Assembly: GCF_003029735.1 (NCBI RefSeq)
Contig: NZ_KZ686268.1
Location: forward strand, 979,769 to 1,043,768
DNA from: Pedobacter yulinensis
Lineage (GTDB): Bacteria; Bacteroidota; Bacteroidia; Sphingobacteriales; Sphingobacteriaceae
Direction: 5' to 3'
DNA: 64,000 nucleotides
Both the position numbers and the translations under genes were made by a program. Below the pieces are notes generated by a model, which saw nothing but the letters and a program-made list of their open reading frames with translations, did not search any database and was not told the DNA's origin. This document shows positions 17,369-26,481 of the stretch, in pieces. The stretch's first letter is position 1. The number at the start of each line of letters is the position of its first letter.

Positions 17369-20300
17369 CTAAGACAGTGGAAAGCGCAGATAGAAAGTCG
17401 TGCCCTCGCCGGCTATCGACTTAAAGCCCACTGCCCCGCCTGCGTTCTCTACAGCTTGTTTTACAAAAGCCAGCCCGAGTCCTGTTCCTGAAGACTTTGT
17501 GGTAAAGTTGGGAACGAAGATCTGGTCATGTGCTTCTTCGGGGATTCCGCTTCCGTTATCTGTAACTTCTATGAAGACGCTTGTCTCGTCGTTTTTCAAA
17601 TTGATCCTGATCATGCCCCGGTGGTCGCCGTCAACTGCTTCAATGGCATTTTTGAGCAGGTTGTTAAATACCCGCTGCAGCTGGTCCTTGTCACCAAAGA
17701 TCATGACGTTGCGGTCCATGTGGTTGGCAATCGAAATGTCGACGTTTTCGCTGTTCGTAAAAACATCTTTTGCATAACTCACTACCGGCAGCAGGGCAAT
17801 TTTCTCCAGTTTGGTGTCAGGCATCTTGGCAAAATTTGAGAACTCTGAAGCGATACGTGAAAGGCTTTCGATCTGCTCGATGAACGATTTGCTGAAGCGT
17901 TCAAATTTCTGTGCAAAATTAGGGTCATGCTCCCGCCACGACTTTTCGAGCAGTTGCACACCCAGTTTAAGGGGCGTGAGCGGATTTTTAATCTCGTGAG
18001 CCACCTGTTTGGCCATTTCACGCCAGGCGCTTTCACGCTCAGATTTAGCGAGTTTTTTGGCGCTTTCCTCCAGCGCAGCAATCATGTTGTTGTATTCGCG
18101 GATCAGGGAACCGATTTCGTCATGGCGGCGCCAGACAATCGGTTCATTGCGCTGGCCGATCTTGGTGCGGCTGATGTTCTCCTGGATAAAGGTCAGCGGC
18201 CCGGTGATCTGGTTGGCCAGGAATACGGCAAGCACACCGATCAGCACAAAAACCAGCGCATAGATATTAATAAGTGTGGTTATAAAGATGCTGATCTTAT
18301 CGTTATAGTCGGCCTCGTTCGAATAGTAGGGCAGCCCGATATAGGCGACGGTCACATTCTCTTCATTCACGATGGGTACATAAGCCGCGGCATAAGTAAA
18401 GTAACCGATCTTTTCTTCAGGATTTACATACTCTGAACGTTGTTCTTTACTGAGCGATATAAATGCTGTAGGCCCCATTTTTTTACTGATAATGCCATAT
18501 TCATAAAGTGAGGGCAGGGTGGTCAGCAGCAAGTCGCCATCAATGCTGAACAGGTTGAGGTAGGTATTGTTGAAATCGGCGAAATCATTGAATTCAGCTT
18601 TGGCCTGCTCATCGGTTTCCACTTTACCAGTTTTGGCAAGCTGTCTTTCATATCCCTGCTTTACCTTGCCGATCTTTTCCCGGATCAGTTCTTTCTGCTG
18701 CTGCCGGTATTCATCACGAATATAATAAAAGGTGATCCAGCCAACGATGACCAGGGTGATAACAACCGAGATGATGATCGAAGCCTGGATCCGGGTTTTA
18801 TAAAGGATCTTGTTGGCATTGATCATCAGTGTCCGGTTAATGGTGAACCAGCCAATGCGCTCGTCTTCCAGGTTTTTGATAAGCCAGATAAAGATGTAAA
18901 GCAGCGTAGAAAAGACTATGAATACCAGGAAGAAGAAAGAAAGTGCCGCGAGCCTGCTGATGTAGGGGACCCGCTCCTTACTCATGATGATAAGCCTGCT
19001 GCCCGAGGGCTGGAAGATCAGGTGGTTAAAATCAAGGTCAGGGTTCGGATCGTTCATGAACACGAGCTTGTTTTTTTCGCCGTGAAAAACGGTATTGATC
19101 AGTGGATAGGTGTACTGACCCGACTGGTTCAGCAGCTTGCCATTGCTGTAAAAGGCAAGCGAATAATTTTTGTATTCGTTGTCGATACTGATCTTCCCGT
19201 CAATCAGCAGCTCGGGAAACTGGTGGTCTTTATGCAGGTTTTTGGACCTCAGTTCGATAACCAGTTTGCCGATGATCTCATTCCGGTGCATAACCGGGAT
19301 AATACCGAAATAATGCTGGTAGCCGAATGTATCATTGATCTTGTAGAAGTAATGGGCATCTGCAATCTTTACCGACCCCGATTGAACCAGGCGCTGAAAC
19401 CTGGAAAGCGCTACAGGTTCGTCGTTTTTAAACGATGCATTGTCTGCGCTGTACTGGTATATGTGGTATTCATACTTGGACAGGTAACCGTCCAGGTACA
19501 TTTTGTTGATGTAATTCTGAAGAATGCCCTGTTTATACAAAGCGGGCTGTAAAAAGTTCTGCAGAATAAATCCGTCGTTCTGAATAGAGGTTTCCAGGGC
19601 CTCGAGCGAGTAGTTGGTGCTCGGCTCGTCATTATTCTGCAGCTTTTCAGCAAGTGTTTCGCGGCGCGAGCGTTCTTTGATGTCGTTAAACTTGATGTAT
19701 TTGATCGAGGTATTGAAAGCCAGGCAGAAGAACATGGCAGCAAAAAGGCCGATCGAGAATTTACGCTGCTGAACGTACGTGTTGTAACCGACAATGAAGA
19801 TAAACAGGGCGTAAACAAGAAAGAAGGCCGTAAATTCGGTTAGTAATTTAAAGATGGCAAAAGCGAGCAGCATGCCGATAAACACGAAAAAACGTTCCCG
19901 GTTGCTGAAATTCAGTTTCCTGGTATACACCATGAAAACAACGGTGAGGAGGTAGATATTTAACCAGGCCAGGCACAGAATGAAAATACTGATCCAGCTC
20001 AGCCAGCCCAGGTTGATGATGATCGTAATATCAAAATTGATCTTTGAATTGTAGATCAGCCCGAAGAAAACTTCGTCAAGCAGCATGGCGATCACGCCCA
20101 GTACGAACAGGGCAAGCATGTGCAGCAGCACTGCTGCGGTTTTGCTTTTTTGCAGTGAAGCCGGCACACTGTACAAATTTTTCTGCCGGTAAATAAAGAT
20201 CACCACCCAGGTCAGCGCAAAAGTATTCAGCAGGAAGTCGCCGAGCGAGGGCATGAAAAAGCTCTCGGCGTAAATGCGCGGGTCAAACAGGCCCATGGTA

Positions 20301-21103
20301 AACTGCAGGTCCAGCCAGCCGTATTGTAAGTCGGTGATGCGGGCCACCAGGAAGAATAGCCCGATCAGCAGGGTAGCCAGAAGCGGATAGCCATTTCTGG
20401 CGAGCCTGGAGCAAATGAAGTTAACGAAAATACAGATCAGCAGCGAACCAGCTATCCAGAACCAAAGTTCAACATCGGTATAGAAATTCCGGGAGTAGTT
20501 CGGGACCAACTTTACCTGGAACAGGTAATTGTTGTCGATGTTATAGATGTTCTGGACTTCCTTGTCTGCAATAGAGGCCAGGGTAAGGCTCCCGGATGGT
20601 GAAAGATCTTTCGGGATCTCATCGATCAGGTACTGGTTTTTCCGCGGATACTGGTTCTGAATACCGATCAGGAAAAGAAAGGTGAAATCGCCGGAGGTTT
20701 TTTTAACGACCTCATACTTCCCGTTGAAACTCAGAAATGAGCTTCCTTCGCGGATGGCAGAGATGTCTTTTGGGAGGATTACCTTGAAGGTGCTCCAGAA
20801 CTTTAAGCGGTTATTTTCGTAAACAAAAAGATTCAGGTTCGTCTTCCTGTAAGTATTGATGAAAGCGCGGGCGTAGACAGGGTTCAGGTGAAACTGTTTG
20901 GCTTTTTCAAGCTGGCGCTGGTCAGAAAGAAAAGCATCTACAACACGTTCCTTGGCATACAGGTTTTCCTGGAGTTCCTGCGCTTCATGTTCAAGCAGGT
21001 CGGCGCTGGTCACGGTGCGCTTAAAAGAGATGGCTGTAACAACACAGCAAATACCGACAATGAGCAGCAAGATCCTAATTTTGAAGCCGGTACTTAATTT
21101 CAT
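17369..21103 (-). CDS. Very large NtrY-like membrane sensor histidine kinase
   Basis: A 1244-residue kinase. An N-terminal membrane helix and extracytoplasmic segment are followed by a block of roughly eight or more membrane helices (about 210-450), a second extracytoplasmic region, two further helices near 720 and 785, a sensor loop, a helix near 930-955, HAMP, then HisKA with the phosphoacceptor in VAHEIKNPLTPLKLG (His near 1034) and HATPase with NNLLKNAIEAV, DNGSGIPEE and SGTGLGLAFV (near 1205). The HEIKNPLTP motif is typical of NtrY/nitrogen-type kinases. No response regulator gene is next to it, so it is an orphan here. Its signal is unknown. It converges with the coiled-coil protein gene. 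Confidence 0.9.
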   Translation of the reverse strand: MKLSTGFKIRILLLIVGICCVVTAISFKRTVTSADLLEHEAQELQENLYAKERVVDAFLSDQRQLEKAKQFHLNPVYARAFINTYRKTNLNLFVYENNRLKFWSTFKVILPKDISAIREGSSFLSFNGKYEVVKKTSGDFTFLFLIGIQNQYPRKNQYLIDEIPKDLSPSGSLTLASIADKEVQNIYNIDNNYLFQVKLVPNYSRNFYTDVELWFWIAGSLLICIFVNFICSRLARNGYPLLATLLIGLFFLVARITDLQYGWLDLQFTMGLFDPRIYAESFFMPSLGDFLLNTFALTWVVIFIYRQKNLYSVPASLQKSKTAAVLLHMLALFVLGVIAMLLDEVFFGLIYNSKINFDITIIINLGWLSWISIFILCLAWLNIYLLTVVFMVYTRKLNFSNRERFFVFIGMLLAFAIFKLLTEFTAFFLVYALFIFIVGYNTYVQQRKFSIGLFAAMFFCLAFNTSIKYIKFNDIKERSRRETLAEKLQNNDEPSTNYSLEALETSIQNDGFILQNFLQPALYKQGILQNYINKMYLDGYLSKYEYHIYQYSADNASFKNDEPVALSRFQRLVQSGSVKIADAHYFYKINDTFGYQHYFGIIPVMHRNEIIGKLVIELRSKNLHKDHQFPELLIDGKISIDNEYKNYSLAFYSNGKLLNQSGQYTYPLINTVFHGEKNKLVFMNDPNPDLDFNHLIFQPSGSRLIIMSKERVPYISRLAALSFFFLVFIVFSTLLYIFIWLIKNLEDERIGWFTINRTLMINANKILYKTRIQASIIISVVITLVIVGWITFYYIRDEYRQQQKELIREKIGKVKQGYERQLAKTGKVETDEQAKAEFNDFADFNNTYLNLFSIDGDLLLTTLPSLYEYGIISKKMGPTAFISLSKEQRSEYVNPEEKIGYFTYAAAYVPIVNEENVTVAYIGLPYYSNEADYNDKISIFITTLINIYALVFVLIGVLAVFLANQITGPLTFIQENISRTKIGQRNEPIVWRRHDEIGSLIREYNNMIAALEESAKKLAKSERESAWREMAKQVAHEIKNPLTPLKLGVQLLEKSWREHDPNFAQKFERFSKSFIEQIESLSRIASEFSNFAKMPDTKLEKIALLPVVSYAKDVFTNSENVDISIANHMDRNVMIFGDKDQLQRVFNNLLKNAIEAVDGDHRGMIRINLKNDETSVFIEVTDNGSGIPEEAHDQIFVPNFTTKSSGTGLGLAFVKQAVENAGGAVGFKSIAGEGTTFYLRFPLS

Positions 21104-21130
21104 CCCTATTTAAAGATATTAAATATTCAC

Positions 21131-21170
21131 AAAAACCCATTGCCGGTACTGATAAGTCCGGCAATGGGTT
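21131..21170 (-). terminator. Intrinsic terminator of the queD-folE-fabD operon
   Basis: AACCCATTGCCGG and CCGGCAATGGGTT form a perfect 13-bp stem with an 11-nt loop, followed on the minus strand by a short T run. It sits 22 bp past the fabD stop and upstream of the histidine kinase gene. Confidence 0.88.
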
Positions 21171-21192
21171 AATTGTTTGTTATGCGGGAAAA

Positions 21193-22074
21193 TTACTCAG
21201 CTTTTGCAGCCGACGTAATCGCTTCGCGGTTGACTTTTTTTACCAGGCCCTGTAAAACATTGCCTGGACCAACCTCAATAAACTCGGTTGCGCCTGCGGC
21301 AAGCATATTTTGTACCGTCTGTGTCCAGCGTACAGCACCGGTGAGCTGCAGAATCAGGTTTTGTTTGATGATCAGCGGATCTGTGTAGGCGCCGGCGTCG
21401 ATGTTCTGGAAAATCGGGCAGATGGGTGGCATGATGGTGGTATTCTCGATGGCCTCCTGAAGTTCTACCCGTGCAGGCTCCATGAGCGGCGAATGAAAAG
21501 CACCGCCAACGTTGAGTTTCAAAGCGCGCTTTGCACCCGCCTCTGTAAGGGCGGCGCAAGCTTTGTCAATGCCTTCAATACTTCCAGAAATAACAAGCTG
21601 TCCGGGGCAATTATAGTTTGCAGGTACGACGACCTCTTCTATTTCGGTGCAGATCCTTTCAACGGTCAGGTCATCCAGCCCGAGAATAGCGGCCATGGTA
21701 GATGGCTGCGACTCGCAGGCTTTCTGCATCGCATTGGCACGTGAAATAACGAGTTTAAGCCCGTCCTCAAAGGTAATAGCCTGAGCGGCAACAAGCGCAG
21801 AAAATTCGCCAAGCGAGTGTCCTGCAACCATATCTGGAGTGAAACGCTCACCCAGCACTTTAGCCAGGATCACGGAGTGCAGAAATATAGCTGGTTGGGT
21901 AACTTTCGTCTGTTTAAGTTCTTCTTCGGTCCCGTTAAACATAATGTCGCTGATGCGGAAGCCGATAACCTCGTTGGCTTTCTCAAACAGCTCCCTGGCC
22001 GTATCATTGGCATACAGCTCCTTGCCCATGCCTGTAAATTGTGCGCCCTGTCCCGGGAATAAATATGCTTTCAT
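21193..22074 (-). CDS. fabD: Malonyl-CoA:acyl carrier protein transacylase
   Basis: A 293-residue enzyme that loads malonyl groups onto acyl carrier protein for fatty-acid synthesis. FPGQGAQFTGMGKELY at the N-terminus, the nucleophile elbow GHSLGE (Ser87) and the active-site histidine in GGAFHSPLMEPA are all present; QPAIF precedes the elbow as usual. Length is normal. It is the last gene of an operon with queD and folE (18 bp after folE) and is followed by a strong terminator. Confidence 0.97.
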   Translation of the reverse strand: MKAYLFPGQGAQFTGMGKELYANDTARELFEKANEVIGFRISDIMFNGTEEELKQTKVTQPAIFLHSVILAKVLGERFTPDMVAGHSLGEFSALVAAQAITFEDGLKLVISRANAMQKACESQPSTMAAILGLDDLTVERICTEIEEVVVPANYNCPGQLVISGSIEGIDKACAALTEAGAKRALKLNVGGAFHSPLMEPARVELQEAIENTTIMPPICPIFQNIDAGAYTDPLIIKQNLILQLTGAVRWTQTVQNMLAAGATEFIEVGPGNVLQGLVKKVNREAITSAAKAE

Positions 22075-22092
22075 GTCGTATGTTTTGGCAGG

Positions 22093-22731
22093 TTAATCCA
22101 GGCTGGCGGTAATGAGCCGCAGAAATTCAGCCCGTGTTTTATCGTTGTTTATAAATTCGCCCGTAAAGGCAGAGGTGGTGGTTACCGAGTTTTGTTTCTG
22201 TACCCCGCGCATAGACATGCACAGGTGTTTGCATTCGATGACTACGGCCACCCCGGTTGGGTTCAATGTTTTCTGGATACAATCGCGGATCTCATTGGTA
22301 AGCCGTTCCTGTACCTGCAGACGCCTGGCAAATGCATCCACAACCCGTGGAATTTTGCTCAGCCCTACAATATGGCCATTTGGTATATAGGCAATATGCG
22401 CTTTACCAAAAAAAGGCAGCATGTGGTGCTCACACATCGAGAATACCTCAACATCTTTGACAACAACCATCTGGCTGTAATCTTCCTGGAACATGGCCGA
22501 ACGGAGGATCTCATCGGGCTTCAGGTCGTAACCATGGGTCAGGTACTGCAGCGCCTTGGCCACGCGTTCGGGCGTCTTGATCAGGCCTTCCCGCTCGGGG
22601 TTTTCGCCCAGGTTGGCCAATATGTCTTTGTAATGGGAAGATAAAGCCCTGATCTTGTCGTCGTTATAACGGTCTATTTTTACGTAGCCGTCTATTGATT
22701 CTTCGGGCAGGTAGTGTTTTTCGTTTGCCAT
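22093..22731 (-). CDS. folE: GTP cyclohydrolase I
   Basis: A 212-residue enzyme that converts GTP to 7,8-dihydroneopterin triphosphate, the entry to tetrahydrofolate and to queuosine. The zinc site shows as [18 protein letters not shown] and a later [10 protein letters not shown], both diagnostic. [21 protein letters not shown] is the conserved core helix. Six bases separate it from queD upstream, so the pair likely supplies the queuosine pathway as well as folate. Confidence 0.97.
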   Translation of the reverse strand: MANEKHYLPEESIDGYVKIDRYNDDKIRALSSHYKDILANLGENPEREGLIKTPERVAKALQYLTHGYDLKPDEILRSAMFQEDYSQMVVVKDVEVFSMCEHHMLPFFGKAHIAYIPNGHIVGLSKIPRVVDAFARRLQVQERLTNEIRDCIQKTLNPTGVAVVIECKHLCMSMRGVQKQNSVTTTSAFTGEFINNDKTRAEFLRLITASLD

Positions 22732-22737
22732 GAATGG

Positions 22738-23148
22738 TTAACCAAAGTATTCAACAAAGTTGTTATCAGTCTCGTAGATCTTTACGCAGTGCAGTGTGGC
22801 GCCTTGTGCAGCAATCGGCGCCAGCAGCTCATTCCAAACCGCCATAGCCAGGTTCTCTGTAGATGTCAGCTTGCCCTGCATGAAGTCTACGTCCATATTG
22901 AGGTTTTTATGATCGATTTTATCGACAACGTAAACATTCATAATGTCTTTAAGCAGTTTCAGATCGATCAGGAAACCGGTCTCAGGATTCAACTCGCCTT
23001 TTACGGTTACGAACAGCTCGTAATTGTGTCCATGCCAGTTCTTATTGGCGCATTTGCCATAGACCGACTCGTTTGTCTCATCGTCCCAGTCGGGTCGCGC
23101 CAGTTTGTGGGCAGCGTTAAACGAAGCTTTTCTGGTAATGTATATCAT
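22738..23148 (-). CDS. queD: 6-carboxy-5,6,7,8-tetrahydropterin synthase (QueD/PTPS family)
   Basis: The ATG at 23148 (MIYITRKASFNAAHKL) gives 136 residues and is preferred over a TTG seven codons upstream. The enzyme acts on dihydroneopterin triphosphate from FolE to make carboxytetrahydropterin for queuosine. The zinc histidines are in FNAAHKL and HGHNYEL, the catalytic Cys in CANKNWHGHNY, and the Asp-His pair near DKIDHKNLNMD. It is the first gene of the queD-folE-fabD operon and is divergent from mqnB. Confidence 0.92.
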   Translation of the reverse strand: MIYITRKASFNAAHKLARPDWDDETNESVYGKCANKNWHGHNYELFVTVKGELNPETGFLIDLKLLKDIMNVYVVDKIDHKNLNMDVDFMQGKLTSTENLAMAVWNELLAPIAAQGATLHCVKIYETDNNFVEYFG

Positions 23149-23249
23149 CTGGTTGGAAATGTCTGGCAAATATACGCAATAACTGACATGATGGTTTAAA
23201 AATGGAAACCATGACGCTCAGATGGAATGGCTTTCTCAGGTCATATGTC

Positions 23250-23257
23250 TACCTTTA
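23250..23257 (+). promoter_or_regulatory. TACCTTTA box 4 nt before the mqnB start codon
   Basis: An 8-base match to TAnnTTT(G/A) that ends 4 nt before the chosen ATG at 23262. Seven other genes in the window show the same placement. If used as a -7 element the mRNA would have almost no leader. No good -33 TTG was found. Confidence 0.35.
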
Positions 23258-23261
23258 TACC

Positions 23262-23909
23262 ATGAAGATCCTGGTGGCAGCCGCAACATCTGCAGAACTT
23301 GGTCCGCTGATTGATCGTTTTTCGCTCGGCCATGACCAGCCTTTTCAGCGACACGAACATTTTGATTTGCTGGTAACCGGTGTTGGTATGACGGCTACTG
23401 CCTTTGCCCTGGGCCGTTTTGTCCTGCCCGAACATACGCTGCTGCTCAACCTTGGTATTGCCGGCTCTTTCGATCCGGATTTCCCGCCCGGTACGCTGGT
23501 TAGGGTGTGCACTGATACCTTCTCTGAACTGGGCGCCGAAGATGGAGAAAAGTTCCTGCCGCTCGATGAGCTCGGCTTTGGCAGCGCTTCGCTGCAGCCT
23601 GAGAACCGAAGACAATATCCGTTGGCAGAGGCTTTGCCTGCGGCCGCGGGGATTACGGTGAATACCGTTCACGGCAACGAAAAAAGTATCGAGACTTTGC
23701 TTTCGCGCTACGGCAGCGGCCTGCGGCTGGTCGAGTCGATGGAAGGAGCGGCCTGTTTTCATGCGGCCCTGCAGCTGGACATCGACTGTCTGCAGGTCAG
23801 GGCCATTTCGAACCGGGTAGAAAGGAGAAACAGGAACGCCTGGCAGATCGGGCGGGCCATCGGTGAGCTGAACGACTGGGCGATCAGTTTCCTTTTACAG
23901 CCCCGGTAA
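23262..23909 (+). CDS. mqnB: Futalosine hydrolase
   Basis: The ATG at 23262 (MKILVAAATSAELGPL) gives 215 residues and is the family-like start; the frame is open to 23202 but that extension is not conserved-looking. MqnB removes the base from futalosine in the alternative menaquinone pathway. The nucleoside-phosphorylase fold shows as LLVTGVGMTATAFALG, LNLGIAGSFD, and VESMEGAACFHAAL, the last carrying the purine/ribose-binding Met-Glu pair. MqnD follows 59 bp downstream on the same strand. Confidence 0.93.
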   Translation: MKILVAAATSAELGPLIDRFSLGHDQPFQRHEHFDLLVTGVGMTATAFALGRFVLPEHTLLLNLGIAGSFDPDFPPGTLVRVCTDTFSELGAEDGEKFLPLDELGFGSASLQPENRRQYPLAEALPAAAGITVNTVHGNEKSIETLLSRYGSGLRLVESMEGAACFHAALQLDIDCLQVRAISNRVERRNRNAWQIGRAIGELNDWAISFLLQPR

Positions 23910-23957
23910 GCGGCGGCAAAATGACCTTTTCTTAACCAAACAGTCGCACATCCTTTT

Positions 23958-23965
23958 TATTTTTG
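23958..23965 (+). promoter_or_regulatory. TATTTTTG box 3 nt before the mqnD start codon
   Basis: A full match to the Bacteroidota -7 consensus TAnnTTTG, 3 nt ahead of the ATG at 23969. A transcript begun from it would be leaderless or nearly so. Confidence 0.45.
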
Positions 23966-23968
23966 AAC

Positions 23969-24817
23969 ATGAGACTTAGCCTTGGATTTTCGCCCTGTCC
24001 TAACGATACCTTCATTTTTGACGCGCTTATTCACAACAAGATCGACACCGAAGGTTTAACCTTCGATGTTTCTTTTGACGACGTCGAAACGTTAAACCGG
24101 AAGGCGGTTCAGGGAGAGCTCGACATCACCAAGTTGAGTTTTCATGCCTTTGCACATGTGGCAGATCAGTATGCCCTGCTGGAAGCCGGCAGCGCACTGG
24201 GTTTCGGTGTAGGGCCCATGCTGATCAGCCGCGAGCCTTTCGATGAGGCCCGCATGCAGCTGCTTGGCCAGCCCGATAACCGGCTGCGCGTTGGGATCCC
24301 GGGAAAACTGACTACAGCAAATTTTCTGCTGGGTGTGGCCTTTCCTGAATTGAAAGACAAACAGGAGCTCGTATTTTCAGACATTGAAGCAGCGCTGATT
24401 GAGGGGCGCATCGATTTGGGCCTGATTATTCATGAAAATCGTTTTACGTACCAGGACAAGGGATTGCACAAGGTGATCGACCTGGGGGATCATTGGGAAA
24501 AGCTTACCGGATGCGCCATTCCGCTGGGAGGTATCGTTGTAAACCGCCGCCTTGGCCATGGACTGCAGCTGCAGGTGAACCGGTTGCTGCGGCAGTCGGT
24601 AGAGTATGCGTTCGCACATCCTAAATCATCCCTTGACTTTATACGCCAGCATGCCCAGGAAATGGACGAAGCAGTTATGTACAAGCACATTGACCTGTAT
24701 GTAAATAAGTATTCGGTTAATTTGGGGCAGGAAGGGCGTCAGGCAATAGATACGCTTTTTTCAATGGCAGAGAAACGGGGCCTGATTCCGGCGCAGCCTG
24801 GGTACCTGTATGTTTAA
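23969..24817 (+). CDS. mqnD: 1,4-dihydroxy-6-naphthoate synthase
   Basis: The ATG at 23969 gives 282 residues. MqnD converts cyclic dehypoxanthine futalosine to 1,4-dihydroxy-6-naphthoate in the futalosine route to menaquinone. The start LSLGFSPCPNDTFIFDALIH is diagnostic (SPCPNDTF binding loop), as are DVETLNRKAVQGELDITKLSFHA and the late GCAIPLGGIVVNR. With mqnB beside it, this organism makes menaquinone by the futalosine pathway; MqnA and MqnC must lie elsewhere. It abuts the convergent lipoprotein gene with no spacer. Confidence 0.95.
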   Translation: MRLSLGFSPCPNDTFIFDALIHNKIDTEGLTFDVSFDDVETLNRKAVQGELDITKLSFHAFAHVADQYALLEAGSALGFGVGPMLISREPFDEARMQLLGQPDNRLRVGIPGKLTTANFLLGVAFPELKDKQELVFSDIEAALIEGRIDLGLIIHENRFTYQDKGLHKVIDLGDHWEKLTGCAIPLGGIVVNRRLGHGLQLQVNRLLRQSVEYAFAHPKSSLDFIRQHAQEMDEAVMYKHIDLYVNKYSVNLGQEGRQAIDTLFSMAEKRGLIPAQPGYLYV

Positions 24818-25198
24818 TTAATGCGTACAGGGTCCTTCAGGTATTTCTTTAGAGATCTTGATCAGTTTTGTAATGACCAGGGTCGAGTCGAAGTCGGCAC
24901 TGATGGCTGTGGTGTCTGACTTGATGCGGTAACCCTCGGCCTCGATGTACACCGGTTCGTATGGTTTTTCAAAGTTGAACTGGGTATAGGCAAGTTCCAG
25001 TTTTTTGGCACTGTCTGCAACCCAGTATTCTGTTCCTTCTTCGCAGTTGGTGAACGACTTGATCTCCGGGCCGAAACTGTACAGCCCCTTGATCTGGATC
25101 GTTTTCTCCTTATCTTCAGTGTTGTTTATGCCGTTACAGGCCGTAAACATGAGCATTCCCGCAAAAACCAACCAACCGGCGTTCTTATAGATTTTCAT
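24818..25198 (-). CDS. Lipoprotein with an NlpE C-terminal-like (OB-type) domain, tentative
   Basis: The ATG at 25198 gives 126 residues with a lipoprotein signal (MKIYKNAGWLVFAGMLMFTAC, Cys21); a longer open frame upstream overlaps the permease gene and is not credible. The mature part reads IKGLYSFGPEIKSFTNCEEGTEYWVAD, LELAYTQF and EPVYIEAEGYR, which resembles the pattern of the NlpE C-terminal domain (G-x-Y...F-x-x-C...G...LE-x-AY...EPV...EG). It lies 11 bp behind the LolC/E-type permease gene, as the last gene of the operon, so a role in envelope sensing or lipoprotein sorting is possible but unproven. Confidence 0.6.
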   Translation of the reverse strand: MKIYKNAGWLVFAGMLMFTACNGINNTEDKEKTIQIKGLYSFGPEIKSFTNCEEGTEYWVADSAKKLELAYTQFNFEKPYEPVYIEAEGYRIKSDTTAISADFDSTLVITKLIKISKEIPEGPCTH

Positions 25199-25209
25199 AT
25201 TCTTTTCTT

Positions 25210-26442
25210 CTACAGGTCTGCAGTTAGCTGCCCCGTTTTTCTGACACTCAGATTTGCTGAGAGCGCCGAGGCGACAAAGGAAATAGTTCCGACGGTAACA
25301 AATACCAGAATAAAATCTTTCCACTGCATGTGAACGGGATAAGCGCTGATTATTGCAGCTTTGCTGTTGCCCATTTCTACCAGCCCGTATTTCTGCTGCA
25401 TAATACAAAAAATAAACCCGATCAGCAAGCCTGCAAGGCAGCCGATCATGGTAATCATCAGTCCCTCAAAGAGGAAAATTCGCCTGATCAGGCCTTTGCC
25501 TGCGCCGAGGCTCCTCAGCACAGCGATGTCTTTAACCTTGTCGATCACCAGCATGGTCAGCGAACCGATGATGTTGAAAATGGCAATAATGAGAATAAAG
25601 GTCAGTATGATATAAACTGCGCTTTTTTCTGTGTTTAACATGTGGTAGAGCGTTTCGTTCTGTTGTGCGCGATTTTTTACTAGAAAATTTCCACCCAGCT
25701 TCGCAGACACCGACCGGATGAACCGATCCACGTTCTCGCCCGGCTGCAGGTTGATCTCTATAGCCGATACCTCGGCCGGTTCGTCAAGCAATTTCCGGGC
25801 AAAAGCCAGGGGAACGATGATCCCGTTGTCAAATTCTTCCTGCACTTCGAAAACGCCGCTCACGGCAATGGTCTCGATGGTGAAATCGTCTGCGGGGTTG
25901 AGGGCGTTCAGGCTGCTTGATTTTTTTGGTGAAAAGATCTGGAGCCTTGTAAAAGGATCAGCTGTGTTTACACCGAGGTAGGCTTGCAGTGCCGAGCCGA
26001 TCACGGCGTTGTAGCCCGCGCGGTTATTCAGTACAAAACTCCCGTCAACAATGGCGCTGTCCAAATCCTTGTTTTTCATGTAATCAAAACTGACACCTTT
26101 TACCAATCCGACAGACTGTTTGTCTCCATACCTGAGTAAGGCGTTTTCCTGCAGAGTTTCGGTGTAAGAAAAAACCTCTTGCCGCTCGCGCAGGTCTTTA
26201 AAGACCGATGACCGCGGATCAAAGGTTTTCCCCCTGGCAGGCTGAACGACGACCTCAGGGGTAAAGGTATTGAACATCTTAATCACAAGATCTTCAAAGC
26301 CGTTAAAAACCGATAAAATAATGATCAGTGCTGCACTGCCAACCAATACACCCGCCATTGAAATGCCGGAAATGATGTTGATCGCGTTGGTCGATTTCTT
26401 AGTGAATAAATACCGTTTCGCAATATAAAAGGGCGTGTTCAT
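25210..26442 (-). CDS. FtsX/LolC-LolE family ABC transporter permease
   Basis: A 410-residue permease. It begins MNTPFYIAKRYLFTKKSTNAINIISGIS with a first membrane helix at about 20-45, a large periplasmic MacB-PCD-like domain (about 50-265), then three helices (about 275-300, 320-345 and 375-400) with LTMLVIDKVKDIAVLRSLGAG between, the coupling helix region. This arrangement fits lipoprotein-releasing permeases. Bacteroidota often have a single LolC/E-like subunit. No ATPase (LolD) gene is adjacent, so the ATP-binding partner is elsewhere. Confidence 0.88.
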   Translation of the reverse strand: MNTPFYIAKRYLFTKKSTNAINIISGISMAGVLVGSAALIIILSVFNGFEDLVIKMFNTFTPEVVVQPARGKTFDPRSSVFKDLRERQEVFSYTETLQENALLRYGDKQSVGLVKGVSFDYMKNKDLDSAIVDGSFVLNNRAGYNAVIGSALQAYLGVNTADPFTRLQIFSPKKSSSLNALNPADDFTIETIAVSGVFEVQEEFDNGIIVPLAFARKLLDEPAEVSAIEINLQPGENVDRFIRSVSAKLGGNFLVKNRAQQNETLYHMLNTEKSAVYIILTFILIIAIFNIIGSLTMLVIDKVKDIAVLRSLGAGKGLIRRIFLFEGLMITMIGCLAGLLIGFIFCIMQQKYGLVEMGNSKAAIISAYPVHMQWKDFILVFVTVGTISFVASALSANLSVRKTGQLTADL

Positions 26443-26481
26443 GCGTAGATCTTTATGGTGGCGATTGGAACGGCGGCGCTT

